Assembly (NCBI GenBank): GCA_036897485.1
Contig: JAYMTF010000222.1
Coordinates: 1 to 44,263, forward strand
From: Pelargonium nanum
Taxonomy: Eukaryota; Streptophyta; Magnoliopsida; Geraniales; Geraniaceae
Direction of reading: 5' to 3'
DNA length: 44,263 nucleotides
Shown: positions 22,801 to 35,500 of the stretch, piece by piece
How the letters are laid out: every line of letters begins with the position of its first letter
Position numbering within the stretch: the first letter of the stretch is position 1
Program-made: the position numbers and the translations under genes
Notes under the pieces: model-generated
Database searches by the model: none
What the model saw: only the letters and a program-made list of their open reading frames with translations
What the model was told of the DNA's origin: nothing

Positions 22801-25800
22801 TGACTTAAGCAAACAAGGTTATATTCTCAGTGATAATTTCTCATATGCTTTATTGACTTACTTTTCTACTTACAGTATCAAATAAGGACCAAAATTATGA
22901 AGCTACGAGACTTCATTTTGAAAATCTTGCCAAGAGATATGGAAATCCAATAATCATTTTAAATTTGATCAAGGTAGCATTCTTATTCATTATTATTTGT
23001 CTGTCTGCTTATTGTTCTCATTCTCTCGTATCGTATCTGAATCTCTAGTGCGTATCTTTTTTGTCCCCTGTTCTGTTATGATGCTGACTGGAAACAGACA
23101 TTTGAGCGGAAGCCTCGGGAAACCATTCTTCGTGCCGAGTTTGCGAATGCTATCAGATATATCAACAAGAATTTATCCGAGGAAAATCGTTTAAGGTTCC
23201 TTCACTGGGATCTGAACAAGCATTCTAAGAAGTACTTCAGCTTATCCTAGCTTGCATGATGGTTACTTTTCTCTTTAATTAAAGCAAGACTAATGTAAAT
23301 AAACATGCTTCTTTTTCAGCAGAGCTGCCAATGTATTGGCACTTCTAGGCAAAGTGGCGGCATATGCATTGAACTTGACTGGTGTATTTTATTGTCAAAT
23401 AAAACCTAATTTCAGGCCTGACGGATTGGAAAATTTGCCCTATCTCGAGTAAGTTTTACATAAAGGCTGTCATTTATTTCTACAACTTGACATTCCTTAA
23501 CTTTTTTCAATTGTCTGGTTTGACATTATGCATGACTTTTATCTATGTCAAATTTGTTTGATTTGACTTATATGTTGCTTGAATGTCTAGAAGTGGCGCA
23601 AGTGCTCCATAAGTAACTATCAGCTTAGTGGTCTATATGTTTCTTACAATGCCCAAATTTGAAATGTGGTACAGGACAATGGATAGTGGTGACGACTCTC
23701 TATCAACCCATACTAATAAAGGGGATGATGCTGATAATATCGTTTTGGAGGTTAGCAGTTGTAGCAATGACAAACACAATGTCAAGCCCCCGACGTTTCA
23801 AAATGGAGTCCTTAGGACAAACTGCATAGATTGTTTGGATCGAACGAATGTTGCTCAATACGCTTATGGGCTTGTTGCCCTTGGACGCCAGCTATATGAT
23901 ATAGGATTTACCGAGTCCCCAAAAATTGATCTTAATGACCCTCTGGCGGAGGAACTGATGAAAGTGTATGAGACAATGGGTGACACGCTTGCACTACAGT
24001 ATGGTGGGTCTGCTGCACATAACAAGGTACTTCCTTTAATGGTGGTTTCAAAAGCGTTTATAATTTTTTGCAATTATTAGATGTGAATCAGATTGAATAA
24101 AAAGGTCTCAACATTTATTAAAAGGAGAAAAAATGCATGATATAGAATTTAAAACTCTCAGAGAGCTTGAAATGCCCCAACTCCCTGGTTTCTGATTTCT
24201 TTGTTTCATGGCTTGAGTGCTTCTCTTATGCTAGTACTTTCAATACAAAGCATCTTCTCATCATCTTGTGTTGGTAATAATAGATATTTTCCGAAAGAAG
24301 AGGTCAGTGGAAAGCAGCTACTCAGTCGCAGGAGTTCTTCCGAACGCTACAACGTTACTATAGTAATGCCTATATGGATGCTGAGAAACAAGATGCTATA
24401 AATATGTAAGTCACATTAAGCCTTGCTCTTGCTATAGCCTTTGATTTATCTTAGAAAGTTCAAGGAATGTGCAAACTTCACGCTTCTTGGATTCAGAGGA
24501 TACAAATGGGAGAGGGATCTATCTAATGTAATAATATCTGAGCAGGTTCTTGGGGTACTTTCAGCCACAACAGGGTAAACCAGCACTTTGGGAATTGGAT
24601 TCTGACCAACACTATAATGTTGGGAGGCGTGGTCCTTCTTTTGTTGATCAGGATGGCAGGTATAAAAAGTTGTTTTAGGAATTCATGAAACTCCATTTTT
24701 CCAAATTTTATCTTTTATTTTTTGCATGACCATATATTATCAATGGAAGAAGTGGGAACTAAATATATCATTTGAATTGCGACCAAAAGGTAAAAAAATT
24801 AGTCAACAACATTCTCAAATAGCATTTGGATTAAAAAAAAGGAATGAGAATGAGAATTTGAATGAGATTCCCATTCCAAGGCCATTCTCATGAACAAAAG
24901 TCTTAACATGATGAATGGAAATCTCATTCCCATTCCCATTCCCGAACAAAAAATTATATTCCAAACGCTATGTCCCAATGATATGTAGGAAAGAGTCCCT
25001 TGTTTGGTAATAATAGTCACCTCTGCTTTACCTTTGTTGGTTTAGTTTCTTATTGTCACCTCTACTTAATTTTTTTATTATAAATTTAATCCTCATGTTG
25101 TACTTGAAATAATTCACTACCATTTCCTTTAGATCCCATCATTCAGGATTTGTTATTTAAATTCTCTAAGAATTATTCTAAAAATTTGAACTTTATTTGT
25201 GGGAATTGTTTATACTTGCTTGTTTGTGCATTTGTGGGAGTCAAATCAGTACAAAATTACCATGTCCATATGATAATTCTTCTTGATTATTTCATAACTA
25301 TGGTTTCTTTCACAAGAAAAAGTCACAAAGACTCCATTTTTCCCAATCATGTGTAGGTCATTTTTCAAAAGATCACTATCAGACGGCAATATTCTTTGTG
25401 AGGACGACTCTCCCATAGCATCAGCACGTGCAGGATGCAACGATTTGTTGGAAAAATCACAAGGAGTTAACAAAGGTCTCTCAGAGTCCACGCCCGAAAT
25501 GTCAACCTGTGAAAGTGATTTCTCATTTTCTAGGTATGCTTGAGATGCATCTCCAATATATGACCAATTAACAAGCTTTTACTCCTTGTTAGCCTTTCAC
25601 TAATGTGTGCGTATGTTCTCCTTAATTTTCCCGTTCGTACGGGATTCTAAAAACCCATGGGAGAGGTGGGTTTTTGGATTGCCCTCCCATTTTCCCAAGT
25701 GGGGGGGAGTCATGACATTTTTACCGCTTATTTTTCACTTGCAATGACCTTTTTGCCCTTTGATTTAAAAAAAATTACATATCCACTTACTGTTTATATT

Positions 25801-26887
25801 TTATTACCCAAAAAAACAACCATACTATATAAGGACTAGTAAATTGAAACTATTAAAAGAGTTCTTTGGTCATTAATTTGAACATATGGACCTTTGTTTA
25901 TAGTTGAATTAACCATATCATCACCATCTTTTGTAGGTATACTCCTTCTATGTCCGGCAGACAGCTGTTTAGAGATAGACAACCTGACCAATGTCTTGAA
26001 AAGGATCACTTTTGTTTTGATGGGCACGGTGTTGATTGTAACTGCTCAAATTTTCTTGATGTGGACTGGCTTTCTTCATCTGGAAATTCATGTGAAGAAG
26101 AAGCGTATGAGAGGTAAATTCTTTCTTCTTTTCATTTACTGTTTCTTAAAGGTAAATGTTTTTGTACATTTTTTTTCTTCCCGAGTTTTATCTCCAATTC
26201 GCCATTATTTCCTTCGTTACGCTTGCATGTCTCGGTATCTTCTGCAATCTTTTCTATAATTACTTTCTCAGTTTCGGTTTACAATTTGAGTACTATCATA
26301 AGAGCATTGCTACAGATTTGCAGTCATGTGAAGAATACAAACCGGCACATCTTTAGTTCCTGACTTTGACACGAAAAGATCCTTTTATTTTTCGAGATGC
26401 ATAACATCGTCTCCGGCTTTATTTGCTACAGGTCTTTGATCACATTATCATCTGAAAACGTCATCAGTAGCTTGAAAGTAGAAGCCTCCACCTCTGCAAG
26501 TGAGTCAGGATCCAGCATGAAGGTCAGTGTTCTATCACTCCCTCCATTTATGAATAAGTGTCTTTTCAGAAACTAAAAAGAAAACGTCATTGAAATTACA
26601 TTCAACATAAAAATGCATAATGCTTTCCAATTATACCCCTTCTACCATTTCCTAGTTAGCAAAAGAGGAATGATTAGGAGAGTAAGGTTAAAACGACACT
26701 TAGAAATAGAACCAAAATATTCTTATTGCTGACATTGTTCGGGAGTCGGGAAGTTTTTAGTGTTGATCTTCATTTTTCTTCTGTGTAGGGACGTGAGCAA
26801 ACTGGAACCGAGCTCACTTGTGACCCGGGCGAGTTCTCTAACCGCTTCGCTCACTGGGTGACTCATGGAGAGATGTTATTCCCATGA
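19815..26887 (+). CDS. SAC2-5 clade: SAC-domain phosphoinositide phosphatase (SAC2-5 type)
   Basis: Sixteen exons: 19815-19916, 20688-20892, 20973-21138, 21789-22011, 22257-22333, 22610-22797, 22876-22973, 23098-23231, 23320-23448, 23675-24026, 24284-24405, 24546-24659, 25357-25533, 25937-26113, 26432-26522 and 26789-26887. They give 2454 bp, or 817 aa, close to the usual size of Arabidopsis SAC2-SAC5. The catalytic [12 protein letters not shown] motif is intact at residues 488-499 (C491-x5-R497). The SAC domain covers roughly residues 80-530. The plant-specific C-terminal part includes [17 protein letters not shown] and ends [11 protein letters not shown]. There is no membrane segment. Known plant members of this clade remove the 5-phosphate of PI(3,5)P2 at the vacuole membrane and affect vacuole shape; the same role is inferred here. 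Which of SAC2-5 it represents was not resolved. Confidence 0.95.
19917..20687 (+). repeat. Three-unit repeat in SAC intron 1
   Basis: GGTTTGGCTTCAGTT starts at 20106, 20245 and 20426. It is followed by GTTACC...TTCTTCGAGCTTGG-like sequence, and preceded by ATTTGATTTGC...GTTTCTTGAATTTTG and GCATTGATATTT. Unit spacing is 139 and 181 bp. A CT microsatellite lies just after the donor site (about 19938-19958). Confidence 0.75.
24820..24970. mobile_element. MITE in SAC intron 12
   Basis: The left end TAGCATTTGGATTAAA and the right end read inverted, TAGCGTTTGGAATATA, are inverted repeats. Inside them are the mirrored runs GGAATGAGAATGAGAATTTG and CTCATTCCCATTCCCATTCC. This terminal and internal pattern is common among short PIF/Harbinger- or hAT-like plant MITEs; the superfamily is not certain. 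Confidence 0.6.
26535..26716. mobile_element. Stowaway-like MITE remnant in SAC intron 15
   Basis: It begins CACTCCCTCCATTTATGAAT followed by AAGTGTCTTTT. An inverted AAAACGACACTTAGAAATAG occurs at the right side. CTCCCTCC starts are typical of Stowaway (Tc1/mariner) MITEs; the right terminus has decayed. Confidence 0.45.
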
Positions 26888-26899
26888 CGTCTGAGTTCA

Positions 26900-27120
26900 A
26901 ATTTTCCATCTGTGTATCGTGTACTCCAACAAATCTGATTCAACCCATCCGAAGGATGCGGATTGGTATAGAGAATAACGAGTGAGAAATGGAGCAAAAG
27001 TAGAGCATGACACCGGCGTGTAAGCTATGGCTAATTCTTTCGAGACCTCTTTCTGGAGGTATCGAACTCGAGATCTCAGGGTTCGTTCTGAACTTGTAGG
27101 TTTCGACCATGTAAATATTT
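26900..27120 (-). mobile_element. Possible tRNA-derived SINE
   Basis: On the minus strand GAGATCTCGAGTTCGATACC near 27075 resembles a B box, preceded by CATGGTCGAAACCTACAAG as a weak A box. The body runs to GATACACAGATGG. It lies directly behind the SAC stop codon, so it may supply part of that gene's 3'UTR. No target duplication was found. Confidence 0.4.
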
Positions 27121-27310
27121 GCAGTTCTCCAAAATATATATATATAGCTTTAGGATACATAATATATATTTTTAAAAGAAAATTTTCATTGTATGTCTGA
27201 AAATACTTCAAATTTGTTTCATGAACCTCAAATTTGCTGGATGGTTGTCCAAACCAAGCCAGCAAGTAAATTCATACCTGCCCGCCCAAGATTCCTTTAC
27301 TGGATATCAA

Positions 27311-27850
27311 TAGAGCTGTTAATTTGTGTTAACGTGTCATGTTCGTGTTGTGTTTAGGCTGAAATATGTGTTGCATGGGTAAACACAAACATGACACGTT
27401 AATAATCGTGTTCGAATATTCAACACCTACACGGCGTGTTTAATAATCACTTTGCCGTGTTACATTAAGATTTGAGTCGCAATTGAAGATGCTCTTATTA
27501 TTTATTTCCGCTATTTTATCTTAGGCACAATATTTGAAAGATATGAAAGATTTATCATTTTTTTCCACTATCTTATGGTGGGCACAATATATTTGGAAGA
27601 TATGTAGATTTAAAGAAAGTTAGATATAGATGGAGAAGAGATCATCAGTAAGTGATACATATTATAGTGTTGACATATTATTTTCATCGTTATGTATTTT
27701 ACATGTTTAAAATACACGACACAATTATTAATCAAATTGAGTCTTTCAATACACACATAACAAGATATCAATATGTCGTCTTTAAACACACTTACGTCTT
27801 GTTCGTGTTAGATCGTGAGTCGCATATCAAAGGTGTAAAAGTCGGTGTTA
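27311..27850. repeat. hAT-like dispersed repeat, decayed
   Basis: It starts TAGAGCTGTTAATTTGTG, the end type seen at 8598 and 14044. It continues with CGTGTCATGTTCGTGTTG, AACACAAACATGACACG and, further on, CACGACACAATTATT and CTTGTTCGTGTTAGATCG. The right end and target duplication were not found, and AT-rich sequence interrupts it. Confidence 0.5.
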
Positions 27851-28286
27851 ATTTTCCATTCCCATGAAGATGCATTGCAACAAACAACAATGGGTACTAA
27901 ATACCTTATATAATTTTTTTATTAACTATTCATGCATGACTTCTTCATCAGAAACAAGACACTTATTTAAGACCGAGTGAAATCAAATTAATTACTAAAA
28001 CAATATTGAACTTCAATCAAAACATTGGCTTGATAGATCTTTGAACTATCAATCAAATATTCAAATTTGTTTGGCATCTAGAGACTTGGCACAAAAAAAA
28101 ACATAAGAAAGTGAAAACTTCAATATAACATTTAACAAAATATAAAAACACTTGAATCCTCCAACATCTTAAAATCTCAAAATTTTCTCTAAAACTCTAA
28201 AGCTGTGCCCATCAGAGCAAGTTCATGAAACAAAGTCTTCTAAAATGAAACCATAGCTCAAGACATGGTAAGACTTAAGAGAACAC
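27851..28286. other. Convergent intergenic tail between SAC and RPSa
   Basis: AT-rich DNA that must hold the 3'UTR of the RPSa gene on the minus strand. No repeat or further gene was recognised. Confidence 0.5.
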
Positions 28287-30603
<2,317 letters not shown>

Positions 30604-30626
30604 GATTTCTCTCCGGTAACTTCTAA

Positions 30627-30838
30627 AAACCCTAACCCTTTGTTGCTGTAACTGCGCAGAGCTTGAAAGGTGAGAGCTTTGAGGCAATGTCAGTTGCAGA
30701 GAGCTACGTACCGATCTTATAAGGGGTTGCTCTTTACAAACCCTAGAATGGTGAAGATACGTATTTGCCCTTTTTGTTGTGGAGTATTACCATTGTGCCA
30801 CACTAGTTTTGGGCCTCTAGTGGGCTTTTATAGGCCCA
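30627..30838 (-). promoter_or_regulatory. RPSa promoter: telo-boxes and site II elements
   Basis: AAACCCTAA at 30627-30635 and AAACCCTAG at 30738-30746 (plus-strand sense) are telo-boxes. Three site II cores follow upstream of the gene: TGGGCC near 30810, TGGGCT at 30821 and GGCCCA at 30832. The minus-strand sequence CTATAAAAGCCC (about 30822-30833) could be a TATA box. Telo-box plus site II is the known module of plant ribosomal-protein and proliferation genes, bound by TCP-type factors. Confidence 0.75.
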
Positions 30839-30849
30839 TGGTTATTTGG

Positions 30850-31748
30850 AGTAAAAAACACAAAACATGTTATTGAAGTTTTTGGTTTGTTTGGGAGCTC
30901 AAGGAAGTGTTTGTTACTCTATGAATCGTTCGGTTTAATTCAGATCGAGTTGGAATTGACCAAAAAATCGGTGAGTTCTTTCAACTAAGTTTTAATGCAA
31001 CTACATTTTTTAAGTCCTGAATATGACATCCCATCTCGAATAAGTGTTTTACTACGACAATACTTAAAATCATACCCGATAATTTTGGACAACTCCAAAA
31101 AATATCTAACGTATGATCAATAGCGTTAGAGTTTGAGTAACACGATGGGTATTGAAAATTTGTCACACTTTTACAAATTTAAGTCACTCAAATCGTCTTT
31201 ATAGTTTAAGGTCGGACTGCATCATATATGGTATAGAGATGTGTGTATCGTAAAACAAGATATGCAACAAGTACATAACTCAACCAAACTCCCACCTACA
31301 TCTCCATTAGATCTAGTTAGGATTATTCCTTTTTTGACCTAAACTCGAACCACTTTGCTCAAAGGAAAGGTCAATCCAATTTATAAAAAATAAATTATAT
31401 GATCATTGATAAACTATTATAGTTAGAAGTTGGTTTCCATGTTAACAAGTGTATGAAAGTGTACTAAAAATTGTATACAAATCTCAATTTGCATATTCTT
31501 TATAAATGTTTGTAAGTTTGTGATTAAATGTATACAAATCTACTGATATTCGTTCGTAAAAAGAGATAATACAAAACACAAATAGGATGCACATTTGTCA
31601 ATCCTCTTCTCAAATAGAAGACGATTAGCGCATGTCATTTACATGTATACAATTATCAGTGTACTTTTAAATATCTAGCAGTTCAAGAAGTAACATTAAA
31701 TTAAGCAACACTGTACTTTCAAACAATTACCGATACAAAAACTAACAT
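30850..31748. other. Gene-free DNA between divergent RPSa and NOC1 genes
   Basis: No gene or clear transposon was recognised. AT content rises away from the RPSa promoter. Confidence 0.5.
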
Positions 31749-31766
31749 AAAAAATAAGCGATTCAG

Positions 31767-31978
31767 AACCAAGGGTAGTGGCGCAGTTGGCTACACAGAC
31801 TGCGTGAGTGAGAATAGCGATTGCGTTTGGTTCCCGCTCGACACACTCTTGGGGAGAGAGATAGCTTTAACTGTGACTTACCCTCGAATATTGAGGATTA
31901 GTCTGAGTGTGGTAAAACGACTTAAAGGGTGCTATTAGCGAGTTTACAGACTGCTCATAAACCTCATTGTTTAGACCC
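31767..31978 (+). mobile_element. Full-length tRNA-derived SINE with 18-bp TSD
   Basis: It starts AACCAAGGGTAGTGGCGCAG, with A-box TAGTGGCGCAGTTGG and B-box-like TTGGTTCCCGCTC near 31828. The body is GAGGATTAGTCTGAGTGTGG and ACGACTTAAAGG, ending TTGTTTAGACCC. The flanks 31749-31766 and 31979-31996 (AAAAAATAAGCGATTCAG and AAAAAATAATTGATTCAG) match at 16 of 18 positions. It is 212 bp long and is the best reference copy of this SINE type in the window. Confidence 0.88.
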
Positions 31979-32138
31979 AAAAAATAATTGATTCAGATAA
32001 TTATCAGCATGCTTAGAAACCTTTAAAAAGATATGTATAAAAATAACATTTATGATCATACATAGAGTATAAACAAACCTAATTTGAACTAAAATTATCC
32101 CAAAAATATACATTTTTTCACCATTCCAAACAAGCCCT

Positions 32139-32405
32139 TAACGGCCCCAAACAAATCGGCCCAGGCCCAAAACTCTGGAAAGAGCGCTTGCGTTCGATCC
32201 CCGCTCAACACACCCATGAGGAGAGGTGAAGACTTTAACTGTGAACAAACCTCGAACAAGGATTAGTTTGGGCGCCGTAAAACGGCTTAAAGGTGCCAAC
32301 CGCGAGTGTGTGGGCCCGCTCATGAACCCCATGGTATAGTCCGAAAAGAAAACTTTAACGGCCCAATTACGGGCCCAAACAAATCGGCCCAGGCCCAAAA
32401 CTCTG
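32139..32405 (+). promoter_or_regulatory. Duplicated NOC1 site II cluster around a SINE
   Basis: A GGCCCA-rich block ending AATCGGCCCAGGCCCAAAAC occurs at 32139-32176 and again at 32353-32405. Thirty-two bases are identical. Upstream of those both share TAACGGCCC, with about nine extra bases in the right copy. The blocks flank the SINE at 32177-32352 directly. The right copy lies about 150-200 bp before the NOC1 ATG, and GGCCCA is the inverse of the site II core TGGGCC. Confidence 0.8.
32177..32352 (+). mobile_element. 5'-truncated SINE in the NOC1 promoter
   Basis: It begins GAAAGAGCGCTTGCGTTCGA (B box) with no A box, then continues with GGATTAGTTTGGGCGCCGTA and ACGGCTTAAAGGTGCCAACC, and ends near GGTATAGTCCGAAAAG. 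The body matches the copies at 6492 and 31767, with roughly 45-60 bp missing at the 5' end. It is flanked by long direct repeats. Confidence 0.85.
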
Positions 32406-32450
32406 TCTCTTCTCCAACACTCGCGCCACAACACAAACGAACCAACCAAA

Positions 32451-32458
32451 AAACCCTA
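32451..32458 (+). promoter_or_regulatory. Telo-box in the NOC1 5' region
   Basis: AAACCCTA lies 95 bp before the ATG and about 45 bp after the right site II cluster, the same pairing as in the RPSa promoter. Confidence 0.65.
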
Positions 32459-32552
32459 CAACCAGCAACAACACTCGCAACTCAAAAAGCTGCGAGCTTT
32501 AAGCTCATAAACCCCAAAACCCAACACCCAGAACTCAAAATCGACCTCAGCT

Positions 32553-35500
32553 ATGGGGGTTTCAAAGCCAAAGAAGCAATCTCAAATCAACCCAGAAATC
32601 GACATCGACACTCTCCAATCCGACGTCGCATCGTTCGCTTCCTCTCTCGGCCTCTCCTCCTCGCTCCCATCCTCAGGCTTCAACGACTCCGATTTCCGCA
32701 AAACCGGCCCTCTAAAACCCTCCAAATCCCAAACCAAACCGACCCAAAAGAGCATCAAAACCAGCTCGAAACCTCCTGAAACCGCCTCCGGCAAGCCTCC
32801 GAGACCGGAGAGCAAGAGCCAGCTGAAGCCGAAACCGCCGGTGCTGACGCTAGATGAGAGCAACAAGAGTAAAGGGTTCGATAGATTCAAGGGTCTTCCC
32901 AAACTTCCGCTTGTAAAGGCGAGTGCTTTGGAGGTTTGGTACGAGGATGCTGAGGAATTGGAGGTTAAGGTGGTCGGAGAAGGGAAGGGGAGAGGGGATG
33001 TGAAGAGTATGGAGGAATGGTACAGTGTCGTGGCGAAGAACCGGGAGTTGGGTGAGAGGTTGATGGCTCAGTATGCTCAGGATTACGAGTCGTCGAGAGG
33101 GAAGAGTGGGGATATCAAGATGTTGTCGGCGACGCAGAGGTCCGGTACGGCTGCTGATAAGGTTTCGGCATTTTCGGTCATGGTTGGAGACAACCCGATT
33201 GCCAATTTGAGGTCCCTAGACGCTCTTTTGAGTAAGTTTTACTGATTTTCTTTCTTTTTGATATGTTGGTAGATAGTTGCTTGAAAGTTTCGTACATGTT
33301 AGCCGTTTGTATATGTATTGTATGTCGATGTCCATTGAATTTGTGCTAAACTAAATGTTAACACATTAGTCGTGTCCGGGGACTTACTCTCGCTAGGGGT
33401 TATCGAGTTCACTAAGTTTGGTTTACTTGTACATGTTAGGACTTAGCCATTTTTGTTCCATGAAAAGAAATGTTTGTCTTTTGGTCATGAAATTGCCTTT
33501 GGATTCAGAATCATTCCCATTCCGATTGTTAGTTTTTGTTTTAAAAATCCAAATGATACCTTGTGTTGGATGAACATTAATACACCTGTTGGTTTAAATA
33601 TGTTTGCTATGTTAGTTTGGTACTTGAAAGATCTTGATTTGGATTGGTTTCTTTTACTATTAGCCATTTGTATGTACATTGTATGTTCATTGAATTTGTA
33701 TTAATACATTGTTAGTGTTTGAGGAGTGTTAACACATTTGTTGTGTATGAGGACCTACTTTAGCGATTTTGGGTTAATGAGCTCACTATTTTCTTTCTTT
33801 TCGATAGCTAGTTACTTGAAAGCTCTTGATTTGGATTGGTTTGGTTTACATGTACATGTTAGCCATTTCTATATGTATCATCCATCAACTGAATTTGCAA
33901 TATTCTATTATTACTTGGTGTCTGGAATAGGATTTTTGTTCAGAGGGATGGAAATGTTTGCTTTTTGATCATGAATATGCCTTTGGATTGGGAATCATTC
34001 CCATTCTAAAATAGTTAGTATTTTAATTCAAACACTACCTTGTATCTAAGTACTTATTTTCTTTGTTTTTAATATGTTTGCTATGTTAGTTTGGTACTTG
34101 AACGCTCTTGATTTGGATTGGTTTCTTTTACTAGTACATGTTAGCTATTAGCCATTTGTTTATGTATTGTATGTCCATTGAATTTGTATTAGCCCGTTGT
34201 TGTTGTTGTTGTTGTTAGTGTTTGAGGTGTGTTAACACATTTGTTGTGTGTGAGCCTACTCTAGCGAGCTAGGGGTTAACGAGCCCAATTTTTTCGTTAT
34301 TTTTAGGTAGGTAGTTACTTTAAAGCTCTTGATTTGGATTGATTTGTACATATTAGCCATTTGTATAAGTATCATCCGTCCATTGAATTTGTAATAAACT
34401 GTTGTTACTTAGTGTTTGGATTATAATTTTTGTTTACATGGATAGAAATGTTTGCCTTTTGGTCGTGAAAATGCCTTTGGATTGGGAATCATTCCAAATA
34501 CCGATTGTTAGCTTTTTCATCTAAACGCTACCTTGTGTCAGATGAACTTTAATACATTTGTTGTATCCAAGTACTTACTTTCATGAGCTAGGGGTTAACA
34601 AACCCTTGTAGGTTCCTCATTTCTAGAGGGAAATGAATAATAGTTTGCTTGGCATGCTGTACATGTTGATTGCATTTGAGTTGGTTTAAGTACTGCAGTT
34701 GGATCTCACGATTGGGTTAATTGAGGTTGCTTTGTCAACTCCATTATCTGTTTGTTTACCTATAGTCTATCATCTTTCTATTAAATCTGTATTGAACCAT
34801 TGTTAGTTGTTCAATGAATGTTAACACATTTGTTGTATCCGAGGACCTTGTACATTGAGCTAGCGGTTAACAAACCCATTATGGCTCGTAGCTTCCTTAT
34901 TGCTAAAAGAAAATGAATAATAGTTGCTTGCCGTGGTTTATTTGTTGACTGTGTTTGAGTTGGGTTAAGTTCTGTGATTGGACCTCACACTTGAGTTAGT
35001 TGAGGTTGCATTGTCAGTTTTACTTGTGCCACACATAACATGTTGGGTTTTGGAGTTGAACTAGAGATCAATTAGCTCAATACAAGAAACGTAATCCACG
35101 TATGTATAATCTTAAATTCTTCATTGACTAGTGAAACATTTGGACTTTGGATTTGTACCTTTTATTAGGTTGAAACCCTAAACTGCAAAAATAAATGTAA
35201 CACACTATCATAATGTACATAGGCGTCTTGAATACTTGAGTTAACTGCTTATGGAACTGACTCTGCAGACATGGTAACATCTAAAGTGGGAAAGCGCCAT
35301 GCATTGACAGGATTTGAAGCGGTGAAAGAGCTATTTATTTCAAGGTTGGTATTTTTAACCACTCCATTCATTTCACTGGTTCATTTAAAAACTTACCAAC
35401 TAGTAGCTTCCTTTTTCTGCTATTGTTAGGTATCGCTGCTAGCCATTTTTTTCTTTTTAAACTATTAGTTATGCTATATCACGGAAATCTATAATGAGGT

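Noticed and set aside
26789-26887. First read as the head of a SINE (GTGACTCATGG...GAGTTCAAA)
   Set aside because: It is the last SAC exon: an acceptor TGTGTAG, an intact frame and the ending [11 protein letters not shown] fit the gene.
32138-32449. 103-residue minus-strand open frame upstream of NOC1
   Set aside because: It spans the SINE and the duplicated GGCCCA blocks, so the internal peptide repeat is a by-product.
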